From the NCBI RefSeq assembly GCF_014698965.1, contig NZ_JACXAE010000009.1, positions 1-64,000 of the forward strand: a DNA stretch of 64,000 nucleotides, read 5' to 3'. Position 1 is the first letter of the stretch, and the number at the start of each line of letters is the position of its first letter. The notes below the pieces were generated by a model. That model was not told where the DNA came from. It saw nothing but the letters and a program-made list of their open reading frames with translations, and made no database searches. This document shows positions 1 through 8,876 of the stretch, in pieces. Made by a program: the position numbers and the translations under genes. Source of the stretch: Iningainema tapete BLCC-T55. Lineage in GTDB: Bacteria; Cyanobacteriota; Cyanobacteriia; Cyanobacteriales; Nostocaceae.

Positions 1-64
1 TTTCTTGCACTTAACAAGACGTATAAGGTTTACAATCCGCACAGTGTTACCTTTTTCTACTTTG

Positions 65-391
65 TCAGCAAGCCCTATTTAGTTTGCTACCAGAGGGAAC
101 TGTATTTTTTAATGTTCGCACAGCATCAACGAATGCCTTTCTCTGTTTTGGTGTCAAGTCAACAACGTTTTTTCTCACCTTTATTCCAGATGCAGGAATA
201 TTGTTGCTCATGAGAAGTTTGCTGTTGATGGGAACAAGAACAGAATTAGCTTGATTTGATGAATTACTGTCTTTACGGATCTGATGAGATGCCCATTCTA
301 CACTATAAGACATTGCTGGAGATCCAAATACGATCAGGGCAGCAACCATACTTGCAATAAGTACTGTTTTGATTTTGCGGAATTTTTTCAT
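65..391 (-). pseudogene. Truncated tyrosinase-like secreted protein (N-terminal fragment)
   Basis: The 108-residue product starts with a basic stretch and a hydrophobic signal segment (residues about 8-28), so export is likely. The last 40 residues contain VRKNVVDLTPKQRKAFVDAV followed by LKNTVPSGSKLN. This resembles the N-terminal lead of bacterial tyrosinase-family proteins, which precedes the copper-binding domain. None of the copper-binding histidine helices follow, and the frame stops after NRAC. The 64 bases beyond the stop to the window edge show no tyrosinase continuation in this frame. I read it as the remaining 5' part of a broken tyrosinase gene. A short independent secreted protein is the alternative. 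The tyrosinase assignment is from remembered motif only. Confidence 0.45.
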
Positions 392-772
392 AATCTATAC
401 TTGATGGTTTTGTCAAGATGCCATCATCTTTACAAAACTCAACTATTATCTCTATTAAAGTAAGTAGTTATTTTTACATTAGATATAGTTACTCACAGAG
501 ACAATATAAAATCTTTCGGTAAAACCCTCTGTTTTTTTGTAAACAGTGGATCAGCCGCTCAATCACATCTTCTACTTGCTAAGTAAGGGTTTAAACCTAC
601 ACCACCAGTCTTGGCTCTAACTAAAGTTTATGCAAAATTCATGATAATTTATTCGTATCTTTAAATACATTTAAATTGAAAAGAAAGTAAAAAACAAACA
701 AAATGATCTGGCGAAATTGTTTAAAATTTATTAAAAATGATGTAGAAACTTCAATACTAGGACATCAATCTT
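392..772. other. Divergent intergenic region, promoters not resolved
   Basis: This is 381 bases of AT-rich DNA between two divergently transcribed genes (start at 391 on minus, start at 773 on plus). It must hold both promoters. I see no convincing NtcA palindrome, no tRNA and no coding potential. A-rich stretches at about 670-745 precede the NDH-2 gene. Confidence 0.5.
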
Positions 773-2125
773 ATGATGGCAGGCGAAAATCAACCACCAC
801 ATCAAGTAGTCATTGTTGGCGGTGGCTTTGGTGGACTTTATACGGCAAAGGCATTAAGTGATGCTAATGTCAATGTTACTCTGATTGATAAACGTAACTT
901 TCACCTATTTCAACCACTGCTATATCAAGTAGCTACAGGTACTGTATCCCCTGCTGATATTTCGTCCCCACTGCGTTCCATAGTGAGTAAAAGCAAGAAT
1001 ACGAAAGTGCTACTTGGAGAAGTCAATGATATTGACCCTCAAGCACAAAAAGTTATCATGGGCGAGGAAGAAATACCTTACGATTCTTTAATTGTGGCGA
1101 CAGGGGCAAAGCACTCCTATTTTGGCAAAGATGAGTGGGAAGAATTTGCGCCTGGTTTAAAAACTGTGGAAGATGCGATTGAAATGCGCCGCCGTATTTT
1201 TATGGCGTTTGAAGCAGCGGAAAAGGAAACCGATCCAGAAAAACGTAGTAGTTGGTTAACTTTTGTCGTTGTTGGTGGTGGCCCTACTGGTGTGGAATTA
1301 GCAGGTGCGATCGCAGAAGTAGCTTACCACACAATGAAAGAAGACTTCCGCAACATTGACACGAACGAAACACGAGTTTTGCTACTGGAAGGATTAGATC
1401 GCGTTTTACCTCCCTTTGCGCCAGAGTTATCACAACAAGCAGAAGCATCCCTGACACGGTTGGGTGTCACCGTTCAAACAAAAACTTTGGTAACAAATAT
1501 TGAAGGAGATATTATCACGCTCAAACAAGGTGATGAGGTCAAGCAGATAGCTGCTAAGACTGTATTATGGGCAGCAGGTGTCAAAGCTTCACCACTAGGA
1601 AAAGTACTGGCTCAAGGTACAGGTGTAGAATGCGATCGCGCTGGTAGAGTAATTGTGGAACCAGACTTGAGTATCAAAGGATACCCCAATATTTTCGTCA
1701 TTGGTGACTTAGCAAATTTTGCCCATCAAAACGGTAAACCTCTACCTGGTGTTGCACCTGTAGCGATGCAAGAAGGGCAATACGTCGCGTCACTAATTAA
1801 ACAACGACTCAAAGGTAACACAATGCCACGATTCCATTATGTTGATCGAGGTAGTTTAGCAGTGATTGGGCGAAACTCTGCAGTTGTAGATTTGGGCTTC
1901 ATCAAATTTACAGGTTTCTTAGCATGGCTATCTTGGTTGTTAATTCATATCTACTTTTTAATTGAGTTTGATAACAAGTTAGTGGTAATGATTCAGTGGG
2001 GTTGGAACTATTTCACCCGCAATCGTGGTGCAAGATTAATTACAGGCAAAGAAACATTGCCACAGGTAACAGTTGAAGAAGGTTATTATTCAAAAGAAAA
2101 AGGTAGACAGCCAGTGAATGTTTGA
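773..2125 (+). CDS. Type 2 NAD(P)H dehydrogenase (NDH-2 family flavoprotein)
   Basis: 450 residues, the usual length for NDH-2. The protein oxidises NAD(P)H and passes electrons to quinone at the membrane without pumping protons. The N-terminal FAD site VIVGGGFGGLYTAKAL is at about residues 13-28. The second dinucleotide fold VVVGGGPTGVELAGAIAEV is at about 165-183, and a VIGDLAN flavin motif is at about 308-314. The C-terminal part, from about 375, is rich in Trp and Leu (GFLAWLSWLLIHIYFLIEF) and probably anchors it to the membrane. There are two adjacent ATG codons at 773 and 776. It stands alone as a transcription unit. Cyanobacteria carry several paralogues (ndbA/B/C), and I cannot tell which one this is. 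Confidence 0.9.
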   Translation: MMAGENQPPHQVVIVGGGFGGLYTAKALSDANVNVTLIDKRNFHLFQPLLYQVATGTVSPADISSPLRSIVSKSKNTKVLLGEVNDIDPQAQKVIMGEEEIPYDSLIVATGAKHSYFGKDEWEEFAPGLKTVEDAIEMRRRIFMAFEAAEKETDPEKRSSWLTFVVVGGGPTGVELAGAIAEVAYHTMKEDFRNIDTNETRVLLLEGLDRVLPPFAPELSQQAEASLTRLGVTVQTKTLVTNIEGDIITLKQGDEVKQIAAKTVLWAAGVKASPLGKVLAQGTGVECDRAGRVIVEPDLSIKGYPNIFVIGDLANFAHQNGKPLPGVAPVAMQEGQYVASLIKQRLKGNTMPRFHYVDRGSLAVIGRNSAVVDLGFIKFTGFLAWLSWLLIHIYFLIEFDNKLVVMIQWGWNYFTRNRGARLITGKETLPQVTVEEGYYSKEKGRQPVNV

Positions 2126-2152
2126 CATTTGGCGTTATAGCCAATTGTATTT

Positions 2153-2180
2153 GTAGAGACTTTCCATGGAACGTCTCTAC
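2153..2180. repeat. GTAGAGACG-type palindromic interspersed repeat
   Basis: A 28-base inverted repeat: GTAGAGAC arm, TTCCATGGAA centre, GTCTCTAC arm. The same outer arms recur at least ten more times in the window with different but self-complementary centres, so this is a dispersed small element. It lies 28 bases after the NDH-2 stop and could double as a transcription terminator. Confidence 0.8.
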
Positions 2181-2283
2181 ATCATGAATATCACCCGATT
2201 GGGTGAGCCGACTGGATGAAGTGTAGTAACTGCTGTCAATTGTATTCTATATGGCAACAAGCAGTATACTTCCAAATTTGGTT

Positions 2284-2430
2284 ATGAGCAAGCAAAAAAA
2301 AGCGGATATTAAACAAGCATATCAAACAGCGGCAGAACTTGCTTCAATCGTAGCTGTTGCCTTAAGCAAAATCAAAGAAAACCAGAGTATAGAAGAAGCG
2401 ATCGCCAAGGAATTACAACACTTGGGATGA
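2284..2430 (+). CDS. Small hypothetical protein, possibly paired with the Uma2 gene
   Basis: A 48-residue open frame beginning MSKQKKADIKQAYQTAAELA and ending HLG. It is predicted to be mostly helical: basic at the start, with an Ala/Glu-rich second half (SIEEAIAKEL). It ends 39 bases before the Uma2-type gene on the same strand, so the two may be cotranscribed. I do not recognise the family. Codon use looks native, including a GCGATCGC octamer inside the frame. Confidence 0.45.
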   Translation: MSKQKKADIKQAYQTAAELASIVAVALSKIKENQSIEEAIAKELQHLG

Positions 2431-2469
2431 GCGTTTGGTAAAATCTCAGTATGTAACTCCCCGCCAAAA

Positions 2470-3048
2470 ATGACCATAACCTCCAAACGATGGACTCTTG
2501 AGGAGTACCTGAATTACGACGATGGCACTGACACCCGATATGAGCTGGTGGCAGGAGAGTTAGTTGCAATGCCACCAGAAAGTCCGAAAAATGTTCAAAT
2601 CGCTCTATTTTTGCTCTCACAGTTGCTCAAGTTTGTTCCTCTTAACAGATTGAGCAATAAAGCGGAAATAGTTGTTAGTGGATATCGTGCTACAACTCGC
2701 ATCCCTGACTTAATTGTGTTAACTGAAGAACTTGCAACAGCTTTACAAGGTGCAACGCGCTCCACTATCACTTTGGATATGCCGCCTCCAGCCTTGGTTG
2801 TTGAAGTTGTCTCTCCTGGGAAAGTAAACGAAGATAGGGATTACCGTTACAAACGTTCAGAGTATGCCGCTAGGGGAATTTTTGAATATTGGATTGTTAA
2901 CCCACAAACTAACAGAGTGAGCGTGCTGATATTAGTTGAGGGACTTTATGAAGAAACAGTATATGAAGGAAACATGGCGATCGCTTCTTCCACTTTTCCA
3001 GAATTACGGTTAACTGTACAACAAATCATTACAGCAGGCGCACAATAA
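2470..3048 (+). CDS. Uma2 family (DUF820) putative nuclease
   Basis: 192 residues, typical of the Uma2 family, which is greatly expanded in cyanobacteria. The family has a PD-(D/E)xK nuclease-like fold with no settled biological role. Visible landmarks are the N-terminal [11 protein letters not shown] with [18 protein letters not shown], the core PDLIVL strand (about residues 79-84) and LVVEVVSPG (about 108-116). The latter two hold the acidic residues of the nuclease-like core. [15 protein letters not shown] (about 137-151) is also characteristic. A 28-base palindromic repeat follows 20 bases after the stop. Confidence 0.88.
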   Translation: MTITSKRWTLEEYLNYDDGTDTRYELVAGELVAMPPESPKNVQIALFLLSQLLKFVPLNRLSNKAEIVVSGYRATTRIPDLIVLTEELATALQGATRSTITLDMPPPALVVEVVSPGKVNEDRDYRYKRSEYAARGIFEYWIVNPQTNRVSVLILVEGLYEETVYEGNMAIASSTFPELRLTVQQIITAGAQ

Positions 3049-3068
3049 TTTGTTTACCCCAAATTTCT

Positions 3069-3096
3069 GTGGAGACGTTGCATGCAACGTCTCTAC
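3069..3096. repeat. GTAGAGACG-type palindromic repeat
   Basis: Inverted repeat GTGGAGACGTTG/CAACGTCTCTAC around a CATG-like centre. It sits between the convergent Uma2 gene and the small secreted-protein gene, where a bidirectional terminator would be useful. Confidence 0.8.
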
Positions 3097-3101
3097 AAAT
3101 A

Positions 3102-3596
3102 TTATTGTACTGGGGATGGGCTAGCCGCAGGTTTTGGTGCGTTAGATACAGGTTTAGAACGCTGTTGCTTGTAAAAATTAGCAACTTGCTTCACATAATC
3201 AGCCGTGAAACCACTGTTACAACCCGTGTAGTTGCCAGTCATCCACCAACAGGCTACACCTTGCACAGCCGCAGTTTCATTATTCCCCTTAAACTGCTTA
3301 TTTAACTCACGGCGGGTAATGCATGATACAACTTTACGTGCTAAAGCGGCATCGTTTTCAAACTGCGTGGGTGTGACTTCCTGTTTGAAACAAAATTTTG
3401 CCCAGCCTTTGAGAGTTTCTGGCTTGACTTGCCATGCACTGTAATATCCTTTACTAGGACCACTTTTCGGTGCAGCCTGTCGCAGTGCTTCTACCATCGC
3501 AGCAACTTGGGTATCAGACACTTGCTGTTGTGCTTGAGCTACTAGTAGTGACGACAATCCAAAACTGGCAATCACTCCTGCTAGTAGTAATCGCAT
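3102..3596 (-). CDS. Secreted small protein of unknown function
   Basis: 164 residues from the ATG at 3596. The longer frame upstream lacks a plausible start and overlaps the next gene. Residues 1-23 form a clear signal peptide (MRLLLAGVIASFGLSSLLVAQA). The mature part contains ETLKGWAKFCFKQE, VSCITRRELNKQF, and GVACWWMTGNYTGCNSGF, with four cysteines that could pair in the periplasm. The tail is Pro/Ala/Ser-rich. I do not recognise a named domain. It lies 28 bases downstream of the NmrA-type gene on the same strand and may be cotranscribed. Confidence 0.75.
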   Translation of the reverse strand: MRLLLAGVIASFGLSSLLVAQAQQQVSDTQVAAMVEALRQAAPKSGPSKGYYSAWQVKPETLKGWAKFCFKQEVTPTQFENDAALARKVVSCITRRELNKQFKGNNETAAVQGVACWWMTGNYTGCNSGFTADYVKQVANFYKQQRSKPVSNAPKPAASPSPVQ

Positions 3597-3624
3597 TACT
3601 TTCCTCCATATTTCAACACAAATC

Positions 3625-4494
3625 TTAGCATAGCCTTGAACGCACAAATTCAGCCAGTGTTGTGGGAGTAGTTGTTTCGTCGGTGCGGGGTTCTGCCGGC
3701 GTATAATCAGGGTGGCTAATGGCTTGCCACATCTGAGCGTACTGATTGACGACATCAGATGTTGCGCCAATGTTCAGCAATGACTGGCGAAACTGATCCA
3801 AAGTAATTTGCACATGTGTAATTGGTTTGCCAAGTTCCTTTCCAATAATGGTAGCAGCTTCGTCAAAACTGATGTTGGCAGGACCATGCAACCCTAAAAT
3901 TAATTGTCCACTCCATGAACGATTCAGTAACCAGTTTGCCGCAACTTCAGCAATATCACGAGTTGCAATCATGGAAATACGTTGAGCGCCTGGAATCGGC
4001 ATAAATACACTGTTTTGCGTCTGTAATGCTTCAAGTTGCGTAATATAATTCTCCATAAAAAATCCTGGACGCAGATGAATAATGTTTGTTGCCACTTGGT
4101 TGAGCTTTTGTTCGATCGCATGAAGTCCAGAAATTGGTCCCATTCCTTCTGCCAGTTGTGCGCCGTTACTAGAGATATTCATAACATAGGGAATCTGATT
4201 CTTTTGCACAGCCTTTGCCACACAGTCACCCAAATGACTTTGCCAAGCCCGCAGATTGTCTGTAGCAAAGTTGTAGGGAGTCACCCACAACAAAGCTTTT
4301 GCTCCTTGCGTTGCTTCCACCACAAAGTCTACATCTTGTAAAGAACCTTGATGTACTGTGGCATATTCACGTACTACTTGATCTAGCTTGTCGGGATTTC
4401 TCACCAACAGCGTAATCTTTGCACCTGCTTTGATTAAAAGTTGAGTGACTCGACTACCGATATTTCCTGTTGGAGTTGCGATCGCGATCGTCAT
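3625..4494 (-). CDS. NmrA-like NAD(P)-binding reductase (atypical SDR)
   Basis: 289 residues from ATG 4494, which has a GGAG ribosome site about 10 bases upstream. A TTG five codons earlier (4509) is the alternative. The Rossmann motif is ATPTGNIGSRVTQLL at about residues 5-19. Then come LLVRNPDKLDQ, VVEATQGAKALLWVTP, and HLRPGFFMENY (about 140-150). This layout matches the NmrA/QOR2-type atypical SDR family, which binds NAD(P)H and reduces or senses small molecules. It is divergent from an AraC-type regulator whose start is about 126 bases away. Such pairs usually mean the regulator controls the reductase. The substrate cannot be guessed. Confidence 0.82.
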   Translation of the reverse strand: MTIAIATPTGNIGSRVTQLLIKAGAKITLLVRNPDKLDQVVREYATVHQGSLQDVDFVVEATQGAKALLWVTPYNFATDNLRAWQSHLGDCVAKAVQKNQIPYVMNISSNGAQLAEGMGPISGLHAIEQKLNQVATNIIHLRPGFFMENYITQLEALQTQNSVFMPIPGAQRISMIATRDIAEVAANWLLNRSWSGQLILGLHGPANISFDEAATIIGKELGKPITHVQITLDQFRQSLLNIGATSDVVNQYAQMWQAISHPDYTPAEPRTDETTTPTTLAEFVRSRLC

Positions 4495-4620
4495 TTGAGA
4501 ATGCTCCAAAACTTAACTTATATATATCTGTAACTCTTAAAGCTATGGACTAACCATGATATAAAAGCTATAATTTATTGCAGATAGTCCAGTTTTAGAT
4601 TGTGCTTAGATAATTCAGTA

Positions 4621-5541
4621 ATGGATGCCCTGACGGAAGTACTCAAAGCTGTTCAACTCCACAGCACAGTTCACTGTCGCTCAGAACTATCTGCACCGTG
4701 GGGCATTCGCGTTGATCCCATGAAGGATGCATCGTTTCATGTGGTAACTCGTGGTAGTTGCTGGTTAGAAGTCGATGGTATGGAGAAGCCAATCCCACTC
4801 GCAGGTGGAGATTTGATTGTTCTTCCTATGGGAATCGGACATACATTGCGCGATGCCCTAGATAGTACAGTTGTTACCCTGCCAGAGTTACTAGCGAATC
4901 GTCCCTGTCAAGGACAACTTAGCTTAAGTTATGGCGGTGGTGGCGTACCTGCTACAGTATTATGTGGTCGAGCCAGCTTTGCACAACGAGAAACAAATCC
5001 GCTCCTATTGGCTCTGCCGCCCCTCATCCATATCAAAGGTGAAGAAGGACCCGTTGAATGGCTTGATACTACGCTACAATTTATTGCGTGTGAAAGTAGT
5101 ATAAGCCGCCCTGGTGCTGAGATGATGATTGCCCATCTATCCAGTATTCTTTTCATTCAAGCAGTCAGAGCGTACATAACTAGTTTGGATGAACATGAGG
5201 GTGGATGGCTGCGTGCTTTAGTTGATCCCCAGATTAGTTTGGCACTGGGCTTGATTCATCAAAAACCAGAGGAACCTTGGACGGTGAAATCGCTGGCGCA
5301 AAAAGTCAATTTATCGCGTTCGGCATTTGCCGCTCGGTTCAAGGCGTTGGTAGGTGAATCTCCCGTGCAATACTTGAGCCGTTGGCGAATGCATAAGGCG
5401 GTGAGGCTGTTGCATTCGAGTGATATGAATTTGAGTGCGATCGCTACGTTGATTGGCTACGAATCAGAAGCTGCATTTAGCCGAGCTTTCAAGCGTCTAC
5501 TCGGTCAATCTCCAGGTGAGTATCGACGTTTTAAAGCATAA
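4621..5541 (+). CDS. AraC family transcriptional regulator with cupin-like N-terminus
   Basis: 306 residues from ATG 4621; a TTG at 4600 would add seven. Residues about 1-190 form the cupin_6-type ligand domain: SAPWGIRVDPMKDASFHVVTRG, then GGDLIVLPMGIGHTL. The C-terminal 100 residues are an AraC/XylS double helix-turn-helix (WTVKSLAQKVNLSRSAFAARF, then LSAIATLIGYESEAAFSRAF, ending SPGEYRRF). It most likely regulates the divergently transcribed NmrA-type reductase. Confidence 0.88.
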   Translation: MDALTEVLKAVQLHSTVHCRSELSAPWGIRVDPMKDASFHVVTRGSCWLEVDGMEKPIPLAGGDLIVLPMGIGHTLRDALDSTVVTLPELLANRPCQGQLSLSYGGGGVPATVLCGRASFAQRETNPLLLALPPLIHIKGEEGPVEWLDTTLQFIACESSISRPGAEMMIAHLSSILFIQAVRAYITSLDEHEGGWLRALVDPQISLALGLIHQKPEEPWTVKSLAQKVNLSRSAFAARFKALVGESPVQYLSRWRMHKAVRLLHSSDMNLSAIATLIGYESEAAFSRAFKRLLGQSPGEYRRFKA

Positions 5542-5574
5542 TTTAACATAGTCATACACCAAAAGTAACAACTT

Positions 5575-5727
5575 CGGTACGGGATTCATCACCACTTTTG
5601 AGCGCCAACTCGATTCTGTTAAAGGAAGTAAATACTCGACAACATCTGGGTGCAGCACCACTAACCCCGAAGCCACCGCTTCAACAGTAGCCAAAATTTC
5701 TGACTCTGTGCTTGCTTGAGGTAACAT
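5575..5727 (-). pseudogene. Fragment of a NarL-type response regulator
   Basis: On the minus strand the frame from 5727 reads LPQASTESEILATVEAVASGLVVLHPDVVEYLLP. This matches the end of the receiver domain and linker of NarL/FixJ-type response regulators, where ...I..AVEAVAAGLVVLHP is typical. The receiver domain before it and the LuxR-type helix-turn-helix after it are missing. What follows (SWRSKVVMNPVPKLLL) does not look like the DNA-binding domain. I infer an internal remnant of a deleted gene. Confidence 0.45.
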
Positions 5728-5935
5728 TCCCCAGCTGGGATAGTTTTACCAAACCTGAATACGTTGATTATACAGTACCATTGCCGCCTTGCTCTCTCAA
5801 TGAATTTAGTATCTGGGTGAATCGTTACATCGAGAAAGCTCAAGTGCTTTCTCCACCCCAGGTTGTAGAGAAACACCGCCAAGCAGCTGATACTCTTCAA
5901 TCTTTATATCATAACAGTTCTCACTCAACCCAAAA
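5728..5935 (+). pseudogene. Fragment resembling the C-terminus of a WYL-domain regulator
   Basis: The plus-strand frame reads LNEFSIWVNRYIEKAQVLSP and continues through PPQVVEKHRQAADTLQSLYH. This resembles the C-terminal WCX portion of WYL-type regulators (W...yG..vevl.PpelrerhrqaA..l..lY). No WYL core or N-terminal HTH precedes it: the bases upstream belong to the NarL fragment on the other strand. The frame then runs into a palindromic repeat at 5962. I infer a gene remnant with low to moderate confidence. Confidence 0.3.
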
Positions 5936-5961
5936 TGGATTTTTTCCGTCTCCAGCCTCCT

Positions 5962-5990
5962 GTACAAACGCTCCGGCGGAGCGTCTCTAC
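5962..5990. repeat. GTAGAGACG-type palindromic repeat
   Basis: GTACAAACGCTCC GGC GGAGCGTCTCTAC, with one arm degenerate. It lies in the region of gene fragments between the AraC gene and hetI. Confidence 0.7.
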
Positions 5991-6344
5991 GACTAACTCC
6001 TGTCTCCTCATAACAATTTACAATCCTTTACAAAAATACTATGAGAGCAAGAGAGGAAAAAATTGTATAATTACGGGAAAGTGAAACAGCAAATCTGATT
6101 TCCACAACGCTGCTTAACCTACGATTCGAGATTTTAGATTAAGGTTTTCCAGTTTGTACCCGAATGGTGGAAAGTGAGATCAATCTAACCATCATCTGCA
6201 TTTCTTGCACGGGGACAATGAATCAGCGAACACTTTTGTTGAAGACGACAATTGACAGGGGACGGGTATGGCGGCGCGTCAGGGAAACTAACCTTATCAA
6301 TCTCCTCCACAATCCACTTATTGGCTATTTTTACTATTAACTCA
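5991..6344. other. Non-coding stretch upstream of hetI
   Basis: About 350 bases with no convincing gene. An open frame continues upstream of hetI to 6252, but its translation (GYGGASGKLTLSISSTIHLL) does not look like part of a phosphopantetheinyl transferase. I therefore treat the stretch as leader or promoter DNA. No GTA-N8-TAC NtcA palindrome is visible. Confidence 0.45.
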
Positions 6345-7064
6345 ATGACTGCTGTTAATTATCCGTGGCTGCCTGCACCAGCAGATTTAACCTTGTTGCA
6401 GAATCATGTCCATGTTTGGCGAATTGACTTAGACACAACGGAAGCACAATTGCTTTCTTTAACTGAAACTCTCTCTAGTGATGAACTTAGTCGGGCTAAG
6501 CGGTTCTATAAAGAACAGCATCGACAGCGTTTCATTGCTGGTCGTGGTATATTGCGAACTATACTCGGTCAATACCTAAATATTGCCCCACAACAGTTGC
6601 AATTTAGTTATGAACCACTGGGCAAACCAGTGTTAGATGATACCATAAATGAGAGTAAGCTATGGTTTAACTTAACTCACTCTCAAGGATTAGCTTTATG
6701 TGCAGTAAGTTGCGATCGCCTTGTAGGCGTAGACTTAGAGTATATCCGTCCAGTATCAGACGTTCTTACCCTCGCCAAACGATACTTCTGTGCCAGAGAG
6801 TATGAAACAATGCGCGAGCTTCCTCCCCACCAAATGCAACAAATGTTTTTCCGTTATTGGACATGCAAAGAAGCATACTTAAAAGCAACAGGAGTCGGAC
6901 TTGCTCAACTAGAGCAAATCGAAGTTGCATTAACTCCAACAGAAGGTGCAAAACTAATTACCGAACAACAATGGACTCTTTTAGAGCTTGTACCAGATGA
7001 AAATGCTGTTGCAGCAGTTGCTGTAGAAGGTACTGATTTGCAACTATCAACTTGGCAGTATTAA
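6345..7064 (+). CDS. hetI: 4'-phosphopantetheinyl transferase HetI (Sfp type)
   Basis: 239 residues from ATG 6345, close to the roughly 237 I recall for HetI. The enzyme moves 4'-phosphopantetheine from CoA to the carrier serines of the glycolipid synthase. Visible motifs are the N-terminal region LSSDELSRAKRFYKEQHRQRF, then GRGILRTILGQYL, the Mg-binding LVGVDLEYIRP (about residues 125-135) and FRYWTCKEAYLKATGVGL (about 167-184). The Asp/Glu of the second-to-last motif and the Lys/Glu of the last are the Sfp catalytic residues. It converges with the hglE-hglB operon that encodes its substrates. In Anabaena PCC 7120 hetN lies between hglB and hetI, but here it does not. Confidence 0.92.
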   Translation: MTAVNYPWLPAPADLTLLQNHVHVWRIDLDTTEAQLLSLTETLSSDELSRAKRFYKEQHRQRFIAGRGILRTILGQYLNIAPQQLQFSYEPLGKPVLDDTINESKLWFNLTHSQGLALCAVSCDRLVGVDLEYIRPVSDVLTLAKRYFCAREYETMRELPPHQMQQMFFRYWTCKEAYLKATGVGLAQLEQIEVALTPTEGAKLITEQQWTLLELVPDENAVAAVAVEGTDLQLSTWQY

Positions 7065-7071
7065 TATTATT

Positions 7072-7095
7072 ATTCCCTGGCGATCGTCAGGGAAT
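7072..7095. terminator. Palindrome after hetI, possible terminator
   Basis: ATTCCCTG GCGATCGT CAGGGAAT is a perfect 8-bp stem located seven bases after the hetI stop. The loop carries a GCGATCG octamer core. There is no long T run, so factor-independent termination is uncertain. Confidence 0.45.
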
Positions 7096-7163
7096 GAAAT
7101 ACAAACACTTATTTTATTTTATACACAAAATGCCCAGAAATAAATTTCCGGTCTAATAGCTTA

Positions 7164-7183
7164 AGTCCACTTAAGTGGACTGA
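7164..7183. repeat. Short palindrome AGTCCACTTAAGTGGACT
   Basis: A perfect 18-base palindrome in the convergent space between hetI and hglB. It resembles the stems of the two-hairpin repeat that follows at about 7290. Confidence 0.6.
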
Positions 7184-7289
7184 AAACATTGATTAGATAT
7201 CTCCAAAAATTAATTATGCGTTGTCTTCAACCCTTGTAGAACGCCGCACGTTCATATATAGTTTTTCACTGCTATGTCTATTAAGTATT

Positions 7290-7340
7290 TAGTCTTCTAA
7301 AGAAGACTTTAGCTATTAGCCTGCAGTTGACTGCAGGCGG
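7290..7340. repeat. Two-hairpin interspersed repeat
   Basis: Stem 1 is AGTCTTCTAAAGAAGACT. A TTAGCTATTAGCC-like spacer follows, then stem 2, GCCTGCAGTTGACTGCAGGC. The same plan with different stem bases is found at about 25779-25832, and a single-stem form at about 42129-42152. It ends next to the hglB stop and may terminate the operon. Confidence 0.65.
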
Positions 7341-7347
7341 ATGAACA

Positions 7348-8871
7348 TTAAGCTACATTAAAGAAACCACTCTCAATCAAGTAAGAAGAATAAGTCATAA
7401 ACAATCGCGCATCGATAGGAGGACAAACAATAGAACTGCCAGCAAGCGATAAGAGCGTATCTTGACAACTAATTATCGGTCTTTGAGCTTGCAAGTATAA
7501 ATCCGGTATAGTAAGTTGCTCTTTAGACCAACGCGCTAGCAAGAATGGTCGCAATGTATACAGAGAATTATCAACAGAAGACACATTATTAATCAACTGA
7601 GCCTGCCATTGATCGTAAGGAATCACCTGAATAGGAAAACCAAAAGAGCGCATCCAATCAACTAACGTTTTCAAAGCCACAGGTTGGGGATGCTGCAAGT
7701 GGAAAGCCTTACCTAAAGATTCCTTCTTTCTAGATAGATAAACGATCGCCTTGCTCACATAGTCAACCGGAGACATATCCATCATATAATCAACATCTGG
7801 AAAAGCACCCATCTCCAGACAACCCTTAACCATCAAGCTAATAAAATCATCAGTATTACACACACCTGTAACACTATGCCCACCAATTAATGGTGGTCTA
7901 TAAATAGTAACAGGAAGTCCACGCTCACCCGCAATCTTAACTAACTTTTCTGCCACCCATTTAGTTTGGGAATAGCCTAAATGGATACCTTCCCAATGAT
8001 CAAAACTATCCTGTTCTTTAACAACCTGACCAGCATAAACAGGTGATTCAAAAATTGCCACACTAGAAACATAGTGTACAGGCTTGACTTTAAATGTACA
8101 AGCCAAGCGTAACACTTCCTGAGTTCCCAGAACATTGGGTTTCTTCAATGCAGAGTAAGGAAAAACATAATTAAGCGTAGCAGCACTGTGATAGATGGCA
8201 TCAAGATTAGTTGCCAACATTTCAAATCCTTCAGTACTAATACCTAAAAGTGGCTGAGATAAATCTCCAATCACAGGGATGATTCTAGGACTGTATTCTT
8301 CTACCCAAACTGAGTATTGTTGCAAATTCTCTTTTAGCTTACGCTTACCTTCTTCTTGATTTGCAGCACGCACTAAGCAATAGATATCTGCATCAGTTTC
8401 TTGTAGCAGTTCATGAATTAAAAAAGCTCCTAAAAAGCCTGTTCCTCCGGTTAAAAAGACGTTATCCAGTTTATCTGGGTTATAAGTAGATTTAGGGCGG
8501 ATAGACTCATCAAGAACAGCTTCAGCACTTAAATCCAGGGATACATTCTTAACTACAGAAAGATTTGTTTTGTGCAAATTATCTGTATCTTGAACCTCTG
8601 TGTCCAATTGTGCTTCTTGTGACTCTTCGGCTAAACGTTGTGAAAGTGCTTCTATATTTGGGTAATGCCAAAGCAGCATCGGAGACACTTCAAAGCCAAA
8701 CCTCTTTTGAGCTTGGGTAACAAGAAGCATTGCTTGGGTTGAGTCCAAACCGTAATTGTCTAAAGATGCTTGAACATCTATTTCATCTGGTTGGATTTTA
8801 AGTATATTAGCAAGATGAGATACCATCCATGCTTGAATTTCTTCTGCCGTATAAGACTGTTTTGGACTCAT
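7348..8871 (-). CDS. hglB: HglB/HetM: carrier protein fused to thioester reductase
   Basis: 507 residues from ATG 8871, matching the roughly 506 of HetM. An upstream start at 8898 would overlap the previous gene. Residues about 10-85 are an acyl carrier domain with the phosphopantetheine serine in [12 protein letters not shown] (Ser44). From about residue 135 comes a thioester reductase of the Lys2/CAR R-domain type: [20 protein letters not shown] (NAD(P)H binding), [10 protein letters not shown], and catalytic [13 protein letters not shown]. It should release the finished long chain from the synthase as aldehyde or alcohol, the aglycone of heterocyst glycolipids. It is the last gene of the minus-strand operon. 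Confidence 0.93.
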   Translation of the reverse strand: MSPKQSYTAEEIQAWMVSHLANILKIQPDEIDVQASLDNYGLDSTQAMLLVTQAQKRFGFEVSPMLLWHYPNIEALSQRLAEESQEAQLDTEVQDTDNLHKTNLSVVKNVSLDLSAEAVLDESIRPKSTYNPDKLDNVFLTGGTGFLGAFLIHELLQETDADIYCLVRAANQEEGKRKLKENLQQYSVWVEEYSPRIIPVIGDLSQPLLGISTEGFEMLATNLDAIYHSAATLNYVFPYSALKKPNVLGTQEVLRLACTFKVKPVHYVSSVAIFESPVYAGQVVKEQDSFDHWEGIHLGYSQTKWVAEKLVKIAGERGLPVTIYRPPLIGGHSVTGVCNTDDFISLMVKGCLEMGAFPDVDYMMDMSPVDYVSKAIVYLSRKKESLGKAFHLQHPQPVALKTLVDWMRSFGFPIQVIPYDQWQAQLINNVSSVDNSLYTLRPFLLARWSKEQLTIPDLYLQAQRPIISCQDTLLSLAGSSIVCPPIDARLFMTYSSYLIESGFFNVA

Positions 8872-8876
8872 AGTTT

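Noticed and set aside
2372-2620. 82-codon minus-strand frame across the start of the Uma2 gene
   Set aside because: It is antisense to a well-supported coding region and has no family resemblance.
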